NCBI GenBank assembly: GCA_026184775.1 | Contig: JANCYW010000009.1 | Coordinates: 248,001 to 312,000, forward strand | DNA length: 64,000 bases | DNA from: Cyanidium caldarium | Taxonomy: Eukaryota > Rhodophyta > Bangiophyceae > Cyanidiales > Cyanidiaceae | Reading direction: 5' to 3' | The notes under the pieces: model-generated | What the model saw: the letters and a program-made list of their open reading frames with translations, nothing else | Told to the model about the DNA's origin: nothing | The model's database searches: none | Made by a program: the position numbers and the translations under genes | Shown: in pieces, positions 28,309 to 36,973 of the stretch | How the letters are laid out: each line of letters opens with the position of its first letter | Position numbering within the stretch: the first letter of the stretch is position 1

Positions 28309-30018
28309 ATGTACAGCACGGGCCTGAGAGTTATCGGGCAATTTCTGTCACGGGAGGTAGGGAGCGGTGCCCTCGCCCAGGTCAGCAATTTCGGCGGGGC
28401 CACTCCGTTTCTCCCCAGACTGCCATCCAGCGCCCGCCGTTTCCAAGCGCGTCGCCTGAGCGCCCAGTCCAAGGAGCGCGCGGGAGACAACGTCCAGTCG
28501 AGGAACGCTGCACTTGATTCCGCACCCTCGGCAGCGTGTACAGAGGCCGATGCGGCCGAGCGCGTACGGGCGATCCGTTTCGCCAAGCAGGCGCCAGCGA
28601 CGTTGGTGTTTACGGTATCGAACCGGCCGGGCGCCCTGAAGCAGGCGCTCGATGCGCTCGAGAACGAAGGCGTGAATATTCTGAAAATAAGGAGCGGGCT
28701 GGCGCCGGCGTCGTCGCTTTCGGATAACACGCACGAGATCACCGCCGACGTAGAGTTGGCAGCCGACCATGGCTCGGTGGCGGCCGCCCCACCAGCAGCT
28801 GGCTTGTCCGGCGCCCTGCGCACCGTGTCCAACAGATTGACACAGCTGGGCGCCCAGGTGACCGTGCTGGTGTCTCGCTCTGAGCGGCGGCCGAGGCAGC
28901 GCACGCGCGCCCTCGGCGAATCGAATGCCGCGCCCGCGGCGGATGCGGCGGCGCCGGTCACCACGCCGCAAGCCGAGCACACGGCGCCCTGGTTTCCGCG
29001 CCGCCTCTCCGACCTCGACCAGTTCGCTTCGCGGTGCCTGCAATATGGCGCCGAGCTGGACGCTAACCACCCCGGTTTCTCGGATCCAGAGTATCGAGCG
29101 CGGCGCGCGCAAATCACCCGCAACGCCGCGCTGCACAAGCACGGCATGCGGCTGCCGACGGTCGACTATACCGAGCAGGAGACGGCGACGTGGCGCACCG
29201 CGTACACCGAGCTGGCCAAGCTCCGGAAAACGCACACCAGTGCGAGATACCAGCACATTTTTCCGCTGCTGGAGCGCGAGGTTGGGTTTGGCCCGAACCG
29301 GATCCCGCAGCTGCAAGAAGTGAGCGACTTTTTGCGCGAGTGCACTGGCTGGACGCTGCGCCCGGTGATGGGACTGCTGTCGCCGCGCGACTTTCTCAAC
29401 GGCCTCGCGTTTCGGGTGTTTCACTCGACGCAATACATTCGCCACCACTCACGGCCGCTGTACACGCCCGAGCCGGACGTGTGCCACGAGCTGCTCGGGC
29501 ATGCGCCCATGTTGTGCAACGAGTCGTTCGCCGATCTGAGCCACGTCATCGGACTGGCATCGCTGGGCGCCAGCGACGAGGATATCGAGCGACTGGCCAA
29601 GTGCTATTGGTTCAGCATCGAGTTCGGCCTCTGCCGCGAGCCGCGAACCGGAGAGGTGCGCGCGTACGGAGCAGGATTGCTTTCGTCATACGGCGAGTTG
29701 CAACACTGCCTGAGCGATGCGCCAGAGAAGCGCACCTGGGACCCATTCGACGCAGCCAAGCAGGCCTACCCAATCACCGAGTATCAGCCGCTGTATTACG
29801 TGGCCGACTCGCTGGACAGTGCCACCGAGAAGTTGCGGATTTTCTCCGAGACGCTGGAGCGGCCCTTCAGCGTCCACTACAACGCCTACTCGCAGACGGT
29901 GCATGTGTTGGACGAGGCGGCCAAGCTGGCCAAACTGACCGGCAATATGCGCACCGAGATCAACGCCCTGTCGCGGGCGCTCCTCCGGTTGGAAGCAACG
30001 CGCGAACATGCTCCATAA
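28309..30018 (+). CDS. PAH: Pterin/folate-dependent aromatic amino acid hydroxylase
   Basis: About 569 aa. An organelle-type leader (MYSTGLRVIGQFLSR..., Arg/Ser-rich) is followed by an ACT regulatory domain (ATLVFTVSNRPGALKQALDA...) and the catalytic domain. The iron ligands are visible as the two His of DVCHELLGHAPML and the Glu of FSIEFGLCRE; FAGIRSGL-type and RPFSVHYNAYSQTV segments follow. Animal PAH converts phenylalanine to tyrosine with tetrahydrobiopterin; plastid homologues in moss, conifers and green algae use folate. A plastid or mitochondrial form is inferred. The 3' end overlaps the convergent kinase gene by 59 bp. Confidence 0.92.
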   Translation: MYSTGLRVIGQFLSREVGSGALAQVSNFGGATPFLPRLPSSARRFQARRLSAQSKERAGDNVQSRNAALDSAPSAACTEADAAERVRAIRFAKQAPATLVFTVSNRPGALKQALDALENEGVNILKIRSGLAPASSLSDNTHEITADVELAADHGSVAAAPPAAGLSGALRTVSNRLTQLGAQVTVLVSRSERRPRQRTRALGESNAAPAADAAAPVTTPQAEHTAPWFPRRLSDLDQFASRCLQYGAELDANHPGFSDPEYRARRAQITRNAALHKHGMRLPTVDYTEQETATWRTAYTELAKLRKTHTSARYQHIFPLLEREVGFGPNRIPQLQEVSDFLRECTGWTLRPVMGLLSPRDFLNGLAFRVFHSTQYIRHHSRPLYTPEPDVCHELLGHAPMLCNESFADLSHVIGLASLGASDEDIERLAKCYWFSIEFGLCREPRTGEVRAYGAGLLSSYGELQHCLSDAPEKRTWDPFDAAKQAYPITEYQPLYYVADSLDSATEKLRIFSETLERPFSVHYNAYSQTVHVLDEAAKLAKLTGNMRTEINALSRALLRLEATREHAP

Positions 30019-30670
30019 ACGCTCGCGGGTCAATATCGGGTGCGAGGGACACGCGCGCCGCCAAGTTCACATCAGCCAGCTCACGGTATCGCTGTCGGCG
30101 CCACCGCAGCAGATCCGGGTAGCAGCGACGGAGAGCGCGCTGCCCGTCGCCCTCATCCTCCGGCTGCAATGAGAACAGCGGCCCCCAGATGACCGGTTTC
30201 GGCGACTGGAAGTATCGTTCGATCATCTCACCCAACATCTCATCGGTGGCCTCGAGATGCACCACCAGGTAGGCAGTTGAGAGCTGCCGGCGACAGGATT
30301 CGCTGAGGTACACCACGCTGCCAGTCGTGTCCAGGGCGAAATTGGCAGCGCTCGGCAGCGAGGCGCCGCCGGTCAGCTGCTCCTCGAGCTGCAAGTAGCG
30401 GGCCTCGCGCTCGCGAAAATGTCTCTCGTACGGAAAGCCCATCCACTTGGCGATGCCGCCAATGCCTTGGTGCCCCAGCGCCTGCAGTTCTGTGTCCAGG
30501 TGCTTTTCGATTTCGGCGTCCACGCTGCGCAACTGGAAACCCAGCGCATCTGCCAGCTGCGTCGACCGGAACGACTTGCCACAGTTGGACATGCCCACGA
30601 ACGCCACTCGTAGCTGTTGCTGTGCCAGCGCCTCGTCAAACTGCACTTGGCTAAGCAACCTGGCGCGCAT
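29960..30670 (-). CDS. P-loop kinase, shikimate-kinase-like
   Basis: About 236 aa from ATG 30670. A Walker A motif (FVGMSNCGKSFRST) starts the fold, followed by FQLRSVDAEIEKHL, where shikimate-kinase-like enzymes have their D-x-D/E, and by FALDTTGSVVYLSESCRRQL and AYLVVHLEA, as in P-loop nucleoside/shikimate kinases. The SK-specific GGG motif is absent, so the substrate is unknown. An upstream in-frame extension would add about 73 residues with a hydrophobic start. Overlaps the 3' end of the hydroxylase gene on the other strand by 59 bp. Confidence 0.6.
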   Translation of the reverse strand: MRARLLSQVQFDEALAQQQLRVAFVGMSNCGKSFRSTQLADALGFQLRSVDAEIEKHLDTELQALGHQGIGGIAKWMGFPYERHFREREARYLQLEEQLTGGASLPSAANFALDTTGSVVYLSESCRRQLSTAYLVVHLEATDEMLGEMIERYFQSPKPVIWGPLFSLQPEDEGDGQRALRRCYPDLLRWRRQRYRELADVNLAARVSLAPDIDPRAFMEHVRALLPTGGAPATGR

Positions 30671-31393
30671 TGCGAAGGCGCCTTTCTGGGCGCGCAAAGT
30701 CGGCGGCCGGGCGTTGCGTGCCGGGCTCGGTCTCTCTGTCCGGCCCGGGCACCGCCCCGCCGTCAGGCCGCCGCATCCTCTTCGAGCGGCAGGATCGGCA
30801 ACAGGAGTGCTCACAAAGAGCAACGGCAACTCAGTGTCCAATATATGCCTCATTGCTTTCTCAGGCGATATGTCGCTCAGGGGATCCAATGATGGGGAGC
30901 GCTCGCGAACGCCAAGCGATCAGCCGCGCTCGCCTGCTCGGTCCGATCCGATGAGGGCATCGGTTGCAACTTGCGTTGGATACACCTTGGAGACGGCGAA
31001 ACGTCCGCCGGAGATGCAACCATTGAACCCGTTGAGGTGCGGAAAGTTCTTTGAGTCTTGATCGTAGCCGCGAACACCTTCGTAAGAGTACTGAATCCCC
31101 GAGCTGGAGGCACATACGGTTGCGAGGAGTGTCGGCGACTCTCAGCGCATCCTCGGCTGCGCTTCTCGCCAACTGTCCGTTCGCTCTTTCTTGACGGGCG
31201 CACGCAAGCCGGCTTTACGCAGTACCATCAAAGATCTTCATCGACAGCAGTTACAACTTGTGGCTCCATAGCCAGAGTTCCTTTTGCGGCCCTGCCCGCT
31301 GCCACCGACGAGACGGTCGACTGCTGCACCGAAACCGCCTCTCCTGCAAAGATGTTGCCGCGCACGCATGGGAGCGTTCTCCTAAAGTGCCCC
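30671..31393. other. 723-bp intergenic region between two leftward genes
   Basis: Holds the 3' end of Miro and the promoter of the kinase gene. Small frames are present on both strands but lack ATG or recognisable content. No RNA gene was recognised. Confidence 0.4.
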
Positions 31394-33385
31394 TCAGGTG
31401 CTCTCCCCGACATTCTGCGCATTTCTCACCATGGCGGCCACCTTCCGGACGACCCAGTAGGTGCATCCGATGGCGCCGCCGACCAGCAGCACCTTGCCCG
31501 TCAGCCACAGATAACGCTCCAAGACGGTCTCCTCGTCGCTCAGCTGCACGAAGCGTGAAGGCATCAGACACGCCAAAGCGGTCTGTGTGTACAACGCGCT
31601 GGCCTGTCTCTGTTTCACGCTGATCATCAGCGGCGGCGGCAGGTTGTTCTTCTCGCAAAGGCTGGCGGGGCTCTCCGGCCAGTCTTGCTCAGCGGCAGGC
31701 AAGTCGCTTTTGGAGCCTACAAACAGGCACGGCATGTCCGGTCGCAGCTTTTTCAGAGTGTCGTAGAAACGCGCAACGTATGCGAACGAGCCCGAATCAC
31801 TCGCGTCGTACACCAGCAGTGCCGCATCACTGGCTTCGAGTTCCTCCACAGAGGCAAGCAGCGCATCCACAGCGCTATCCGGAACCTCGGTGAGCACCAG
31901 CGTACGCTTCACGCTCTCCGCTGCGCCCGCGTCGGTACCCTTGGGCAGGGCGATGGTCACGGCGCTGGCGGCGGAGATACGCGCGGCCGTCGAGTCGAGG
32001 TTGCTCAGGAAAGGCAGGTCGACCAGACCGCGGAGAATGCTCGTCTTGCCAGAACCCGATTGCCCGAGCACCAACGCATGGAACGACGATCTGGAACTCA
32101 TCTTGAGGCGGCGTTCCCTGCGCCTCCGCTTGCCCACCTTGCATGCCGTGAGCGCGGCACTGTCGTAGCCGATGTAGAGCAGGTTCAGCAGCGCGTTTTC
32201 CGGATCCACCAAAAACCGCTGTGCCCACGCCGCAAAGAACGCCTCCCGGTCCATGTATCCTTTGGGCGTCACCCGCGTCATGCACGGCACACGCGTGTTC
32301 GACAGGGGCGGTTCCAATTTGACGTTGGCCCCCAGCAGCCGCAGAAAACTGACATCCGCCGGCACCGGGCTGAACAGCTCGGCCAATTCAGATGGCGATA
32401 GGGCGCCGTCGCCATCAGCATCGGCCAGCCGAAAGTTCTGCTCCAGACACTCGACGCCACGCTCGGATAGCTCCACGCTCTGCTCGGATTGGCGTCGAAT
32501 GGGTGGCACCGTCTCAGCAGCATTCAACCGCAGATTATCGTCGTAACCGAAACGGCGAAACACAGTCCAGCACGTCTCCGCACGGCCTTTGATGACGAAT
32601 AGCGTATGCAGATAGAGGTAACCATCCAGCGTCAGTTTGCCGTCGGAGTCGAGCCCGTTACGCGTGTTCTCCCGCACCACGTTCTTCACGCCCACCAACT
32701 CCTCGTTGCGTAAATGCACGTTGAAACAGCGGTACTGGAACTCGTTCAGCTCCTCGTCGTTCAGTTTGCCGTCGTGATCTACATCGCAAAGGCGGAAGAT
32801 GCGCTTCAGCGCTGCCACGGCCGCCGGCGTCAGGCGGTGCTCTTTGACATCGTAAATGGGTGCCGTCGGATGCAGCACCGCCTTCTGCGCAAAGTAAAAC
32901 ACCTCCGCAACGTTGAACAACTGTTTCGAGGATGCCTCTATGCAGGTCTCTAGGTTTTTGTGCTCGTTCATGATGGGCATGATCTCGCTCTCGAGGGAGC
33001 GCGCCGTCCCCTCGGGTGAAGCGTTGCGCAAGTCCATCTTATTTCCCACCAGCACCACCGGTTTGTCCAAGTTGAGCCTCTGAAACTCTGGTAGCCAGTG
33101 GTGTTGCACGCGTTGCAACGTCTCGCCCCGAGAAACATCGTACACCAGTACGATGACATCGGCGCGCTGCAGCTCGTTCTCCACCTGGGATCTATCCGCC
33201 GGCCTCGAGGAGGTGTCCACGATAGACACGTTAACCTTCTCGGGCACCACCTCCGGTGGGATGACCACCGTCGGGAGCGTGGCGGGCACACGCTCGTCGA
33301 ACTCCTCGGAGATGAGCGTCTTGATCAGCGACGTCTTGCCTGCCGCCCGGTCGCCCACCACGGCGATGCGGACTGACTCTTTCAT
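31394..33385 (-). CDS. MIRO: Miro GTPase (mitochondrial outer membrane)
   Basis: About 663 aa from ATG 33385. Order: first GTPase domain (VVGDRAAGKTSLIKTL; VLVGNKMDL), two EF-hand units (CDVDHDGKLNDEELNEF and ADADGDGALSPSELAELF) each with a preceding ELM-type partner, a second GTPase domain (LVLGQSGSGKTSIL; FVGSKSDLP), and a C-terminal membrane anchor (VLLVGGAIGCTYWVVRKVAAMV). This is the full Miro/Gem1 architecture and length. The switch-II segment of the first domain reads VDTSSRP instead of the usual DT(A/S)GR. Miro controls mitochondrial distribution and ER contacts. Confidence 0.95.
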   Translation of the reverse strand: MKESVRIAVVGDRAAGKTSLIKTLISEEFDERVPATLPTVVIPPEVVPEKVNVSIVDTSSRPADRSQVENELQRADVIVLVYDVSRGETLQRVQHHWLPEFQRLNLDKPVVLVGNKMDLRNASPEGTARSLESEIMPIMNEHKNLETCIEASSKQLFNVAEVFYFAQKAVLHPTAPIYDVKEHRLTPAAVAALKRIFRLCDVDHDGKLNDEELNEFQYRCFNVHLRNEELVGVKNVVRENTRNGLDSDGKLTLDGYLYLHTLFVIKGRAETCWTVFRRFGYDDNLRLNAAETVPPIRRQSEQSVELSERGVECLEQNFRLADADGDGALSPSELAELFSPVPADVSFLRLLGANVKLEPPLSNTRVPCMTRVTPKGYMDREAFFAAWAQRFLVDPENALLNLLYIGYDSAALTACKVGKRRRRERRLKMSSRSSFHALVLGQSGSGKTSILRGLVDLPFLSNLDSTAARISAASAVTIALPKGTDAGAAESVKRTLVLTEVPDSAVDALLASVEELEASDAALLVYDASDSGSFAYVARFYDTLKKLRPDMPCLFVGSKSDLPAAEQDWPESPASLCEKNNLPPPLMISVKQRQASALYTQTALACLMPSRFVQLSDEETVLERYLWLTGKVLLVGGAIGCTYWVVRKVAAMVRNAQNVGEST

Positions 33386-34141
33386 GAGAGGGCTAGGGCC
33401 GACTACGCCGCGACAGGTAGCAACGCGCACTGGGAGATGCTACTCACTAGAGGGAAAGGCTCTTGACGGGGTGCCGCAGCAGCCTCGTTTGCAAAGAGCC
33501 ACCGGGTGCACTGCAGAGCGCGCCGAGACCAATTGACGCCGCCGAGAGCGCGCGAACTGTCAAATCGTTGCCGCAGCGAAGCGTTTCTGGATGAGGGAAA
33601 GCGAGGGCAATTGAAACGGTGCGGCGACAACCGGACGACAACAAAGGAAGAGTGACACGCTCCACGCGCTGCACGCAACCGATGAGGATGCGGGAGCGCT
33701 TGAACGACGAGAGCAAAAGTCAAAAAAGGATCCCCTGGGAGTGTCCGGCTCATCGCCACCACATTAAGCGGGAGTTCTTGCGAGGCTCTGCCCCGAGTTT
33801 AAGACTCGTTGCAGTCATAGGTATGCAGGAAGGCCTCCGTGCGGACCATTCAACCCCACGGCAACAACCCTGTCACCACCGGCGCTCGCCGGCCTTGCGT
33901 AATTCAAAGCTCTGACTGAATTCTCAGGAAAGCATCAAAAAATTTCATCGGAAATTTTTGGAATTTCCAGCGACTCGCTGAATTTCTGACTTAAAGTTTC
34001 CACCCAGTGCAGGCGAACTACCATTGGTGAAAATAACACCCGTGACAAACGTCGCTCCCTGAGGCTTCTCCACAGCATTCAACGGGCCGCCTCAGCATTC
34101 CGCGCACTGCCCAAGAACACGCAACCCGCATCTAAAATCGT
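33386..34141. other. Intergenic region with an AT-rich structured island
   Basis: 756 bp upstream of Miro and downstream of the RAMA gene, both leftward. At about 33900-34010 it becomes strikingly AT-rich against a GC-rich background. Within it, GGAAATT (33950-33956) pairs with AATTTCC (33962-33968), overlapping an AATTTTTG sequence, and is followed directly by CAGCG-ACT-CGCTG (33968-33980). This resembles an snRNA Sm site with a terminal hairpin, but no snRNA core was recognised. Confidence 0.35.
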
Positions 34142-36814
34142 TTACGTCGCCATCGGTGCCTCTGGCGGTGCCTTTCCATGACCCGACTGAGAGCTCTCCG
34201 AGTGTACGGAGCCGTGGCTAGTGGCGCCACGTGGATGTTCGGGATACACAGGCGGCCCGCTCAGATTCTCACGCGGTGCATCAACGGCATGCGGGCCGGC
34301 GGAAGCCTCAGCGCCCGCCGGCATGCTGAACTCGTACTGCGGAGGCGGCGCGCCTTCAAACGGCATCATCGACTGGCCCTGCATCGGCATGTAATCGTAT
34401 CCCGGCTGGAACGCACCCGGATACATGGCGGGCGATTGATACATCCCCGGCAACATGTTCGATGGCATTCCCATGTACATTATGGGCCCGCCGACAGCCA
34501 TGCGGAAATCCGGCCAGACCGCCTGCTCGGGCATTCCCGTCAGGAATGGCGCTGCCTGCGGCGTCAACTGCGGCAGTTGCGTTGCGGGCAGTGGCGCCGC
34601 CAGCTCTCTACGATGCTGTGATGGTGCCGTTGCCATCGCCTCTTCCCGTGGGAGCTGGCGCTTGCGCGCGCTGCGGGGACCGGCGACGGCGTTCTGCCTC
34701 TCGCGCTCCTTGCGGCGCTCAGTCACAGTGCGCAGGTCGTGCAAGTCCGACTCCAGGCGATTCTTGGAGTCGCACAACACGGTGCGCACCCGCCGTTCAG
34801 CGGCCAGCATATCGCTCCACTCATGCAGTTCGCGTTCGAGCGCGACGAGGCGGCCCCTCAGAAGATCGGTCTCCCGCGGCAAGCATGCATCGTGCTGATT
34901 TGCGGCAGCATCCGCATGTCGGCCGTTACCCTCCGACTTGGCTGCGGGCGCCTTAGCAGCGGCTGCATTCCCCTGATCGACGGGCGTTCCCGTATCTTCC
35001 TTCAGAATCACGTCAGCGGTGAGCGCGCCTTTGAATTGCGAAATTCTCAACCGCGCCCGCTCCAGTCGATTGTGCAAATGAGCCTGTCCCAGGCGCGCTG
35101 CCTCCAATTCGCTCTCCGTGGCACGCCGTCTCTTGATCTCCCGCGACAGGGCTCGCTGTAGGTCACCCACTTGCAGCAGCAGCGAACGCCGCTCCGCGTC
35201 CACCTCGCGCCGTGTTTTCATCTCTGCGTCGAGTTTCGCTTTCAGCTCATCAACCTCCATGTGTTGCAACTTGCCCGATTTGGCCATGTCATTCGTGGCC
35301 GCCTTCAGCTCCTCTTTCAGTTCTCCGGCCTCGCCGGTCCGACCGTTTGGCCCACCGCCCGCAGTTGTCGCTCCCTCATGCTGTCTGGAACGGTCGGCGG
35401 CGGCACCTCGTCCGTCATTGTGCGTGCCCGTCACAACGGCATCATCATGACGCTCTCCCGTCGTGTCCGCAGCGCCCTCTTCGGCTCCGGCTCTCATGGC
35501 TACAACTGCCGCTGAAGGTGCAAACGAATGGGCGGACTCGAGCAGCGCGGTGAGGTAGCCGGACGAGAATGCACTCAGCATATCGTCAGTCTCGCCCATC
35601 GCCGTGGAGAGCTCCCGGGCAGCGAACAGCGCCGGCGCCAACAGCCGCTCAATCTCTGCGGGCGATTTGCCACGCAGTGCTGTCGAAAGGCGCGACGGCT
35701 CCGCAGACCTCTCCGCGAGAAGCGCTCGCGCCAGCTGCCGTTGCTCGTCGCTGGCCCAGGCGCTTACCATTGATGCGGCGCGCGGTGGCTCTCCGCTGGC
35801 GCTGCGAGTGCGCGATTTGCTCGTAGCTCCGTGGTTATCGTTGTCGCGGGACGACGGGCGGGTAGTCGACGATCGCCACGAGCCCATATCCTCTCCGACA
35901 GGGTCCGCTGAGGATCTTGATGGACGCCGGTGGCTAACTGGCGTCGTGGACCCCTCCTCTGGTGGCTCATTTGCTTCGGCAGGCACATTCGCGGTATCTC
36001 CTTTCGATACTGCTGGGGCGTTGTTGTGCCCGGCACTCGCGGCGGCACCTGACGTGGCCGGTGTGCCGCCACTCGACAGCTGCCGCGTGGTGCGCCGGAG
36101 CGTGCCGGCCATTTCCAGCTCATCCAACTCACGCCCGATGCGCTCGGCTTCTAGTGCCGCCAGTCGCTCAGCCTCCTCCGTTTCGGAGTCGCTGGCCCGT
36201 CCAGCAGCGAGCGCCTCTTCTGGCATGCCCGTGTGGGCAGCGCTGCCTCCCCGTCTGCCACCGCGGCGTGACCTCGTCGACGGCGACTCACCGCCACCGG
36301 CGAGAGCGGCTGCTGTGCCCGGAGCACCGTTTTCGCTGCGGTTCGGCGTCTTGTTCTCCCTTCGCTCGAGCTGTCCCGCCAGCTGCTCCAGCGTCTGCCC
36401 CAGGCGCTCCGCCGTGAATGCCGACCACGCGTCGATGTGCACTTTCCCACGGCGGCCTCGGTAGCGTGTCTGGTGTGACTTGGCGAGCGCGGTCGTAAAC
36501 GCCTCGGGAGTGTCAAACGTCGATCCCACCAATTCCTTGCCCGGCGCTGCTGACTCCTTGCTGCCACTGGCACCGCGCACCTCGCGCAGCAGCAACCCTC
36601 CATTGGCAGTGATCTCCGCAACGTAGTTGTCCCGTCGGTACTGCAATCTGACCGTGTCGCCCCTCTTCAACACCTTCGCCTCCAAGAGTGGCCCAACGCT
36701 GCGGCCCGCGTTTGCCGCGCTGGAGCCCTCGCGTGCCCTTCCCTGCTGTCCCGCTCCGTCACCTTCACTCCCATCGCCATCGGATGGCGTTATCGATGTG
36801 CCGCGGCGACTCAT
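34142..36814 (-). CDS. RAMA-like domain protein with coiled coil
   Basis: About 890 aa from ATG 36814. Near the N-terminus (residues about 45-140) lies GDTVRLQYRRDNYVAEIT..GGLLLREV, then STFDTPEAFTTAL and a basic end with DAWSAF. The pattern of a beta-rich start, a G-x-L loop, an F-x-[ST]-P-x-A-[FW] step and an aromatic end resembles the RAMA domain found in chromatin- and DNA-modification proteins. The middle is disordered and Ser/Arg-rich. A coiled coil follows (MEVDELKAKLDAEMKTRREV and onwards), with a Pro/Met/Gln-rich tail. The domain call is tentative; function unknown. Confidence 0.5.
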   Translation of the reverse strand: MSRRGTSITPSDGDGSEGDGAGQQGRAREGSSAANAGRSVGPLLEAKVLKRGDTVRLQYRRDNYVAEITANGGLLLREVRGASGSKESAAPGKELVGSTFDTPEAFTTALAKSHQTRYRGRRGKVHIDAWSAFTAERLGQTLEQLAGQLERRENKTPNRSENGAPGTAAALAGGGESPSTRSRRGGRRGGSAAHTGMPEEALAAGRASDSETEEAERLAALEAERIGRELDELEMAGTLRRTTRQLSSGGTPATSGAAASAGHNNAPAVSKGDTANVPAEANEPPEEGSTTPVSHRRPSRSSADPVGEDMGSWRSSTTRPSSRDNDNHGATSKSRTRSASGEPPRAASMVSAWASDEQRQLARALLAERSAEPSRLSTALRGKSPAEIERLLAPALFAARELSTAMGETDDMLSAFSSGYLTALLESAHSFAPSAAVVAMRAGAEEGAADTTGERHDDAVVTGTHNDGRGAAADRSRQHEGATTAGGGPNGRTGEAGELKEELKAATNDMAKSGKLQHMEVDELKAKLDAEMKTRREVDAERRSLLLQVGDLQRALSREIKRRRATESELEAARLGQAHLHNRLERARLRISQFKGALTADVILKEDTGTPVDQGNAAAAKAPAAKSEGNGRHADAAANQHDACLPRETDLLRGRLVALERELHEWSDMLAAERRVRTVLCDSKNRLESDLHDLRTVTERRKERERQNAVAGPRSARKRQLPREEAMATAPSQHRRELAAPLPATQLPQLTPQAAPFLTGMPEQAVWPDFRMAVGGPIMYMGMPSNMLPGMYQSPAMYPGAFQPGYDYMPMQGQSMMPFEGAPPPQYEFSMPAGAEASAGPHAVDAPRENLSGPPVYPEHPRGATSHGSVHSESSQSGHGKAPPEAPMAT

Positions 36815-36973
36815 GCCCACGCTCGCCGCAATCGACGTGCACCCGCTCGGCTCAACGACGCTCGCGCCCGGAGCCAGGTGGTGCGCCGTGCGAGAGCCGG
36901 GCGCGATCCCATTTTCGGAACGCGGGTGGAGGGGCCGCTGCGTCTCGATCGGTTGTGCCAGGGCGCCGCAAGG

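Noticed and set aside
27981-29448. Long minus-strand frames covering the hydroxylase gene
   Set aside because: They mirror the PAH coding frame and contain no domain; PAH on the plus strand has intact catalytic residues.
33790-33805. Minus-strand GAGTCTTAAAC identical to a stretch of human U5 snRNA
   Set aside because: The invariant U5 loop (GCCTTTTAC-type) is missing on that strand, and the sequence is part of a local GAGT/ACTC inverted repeat.
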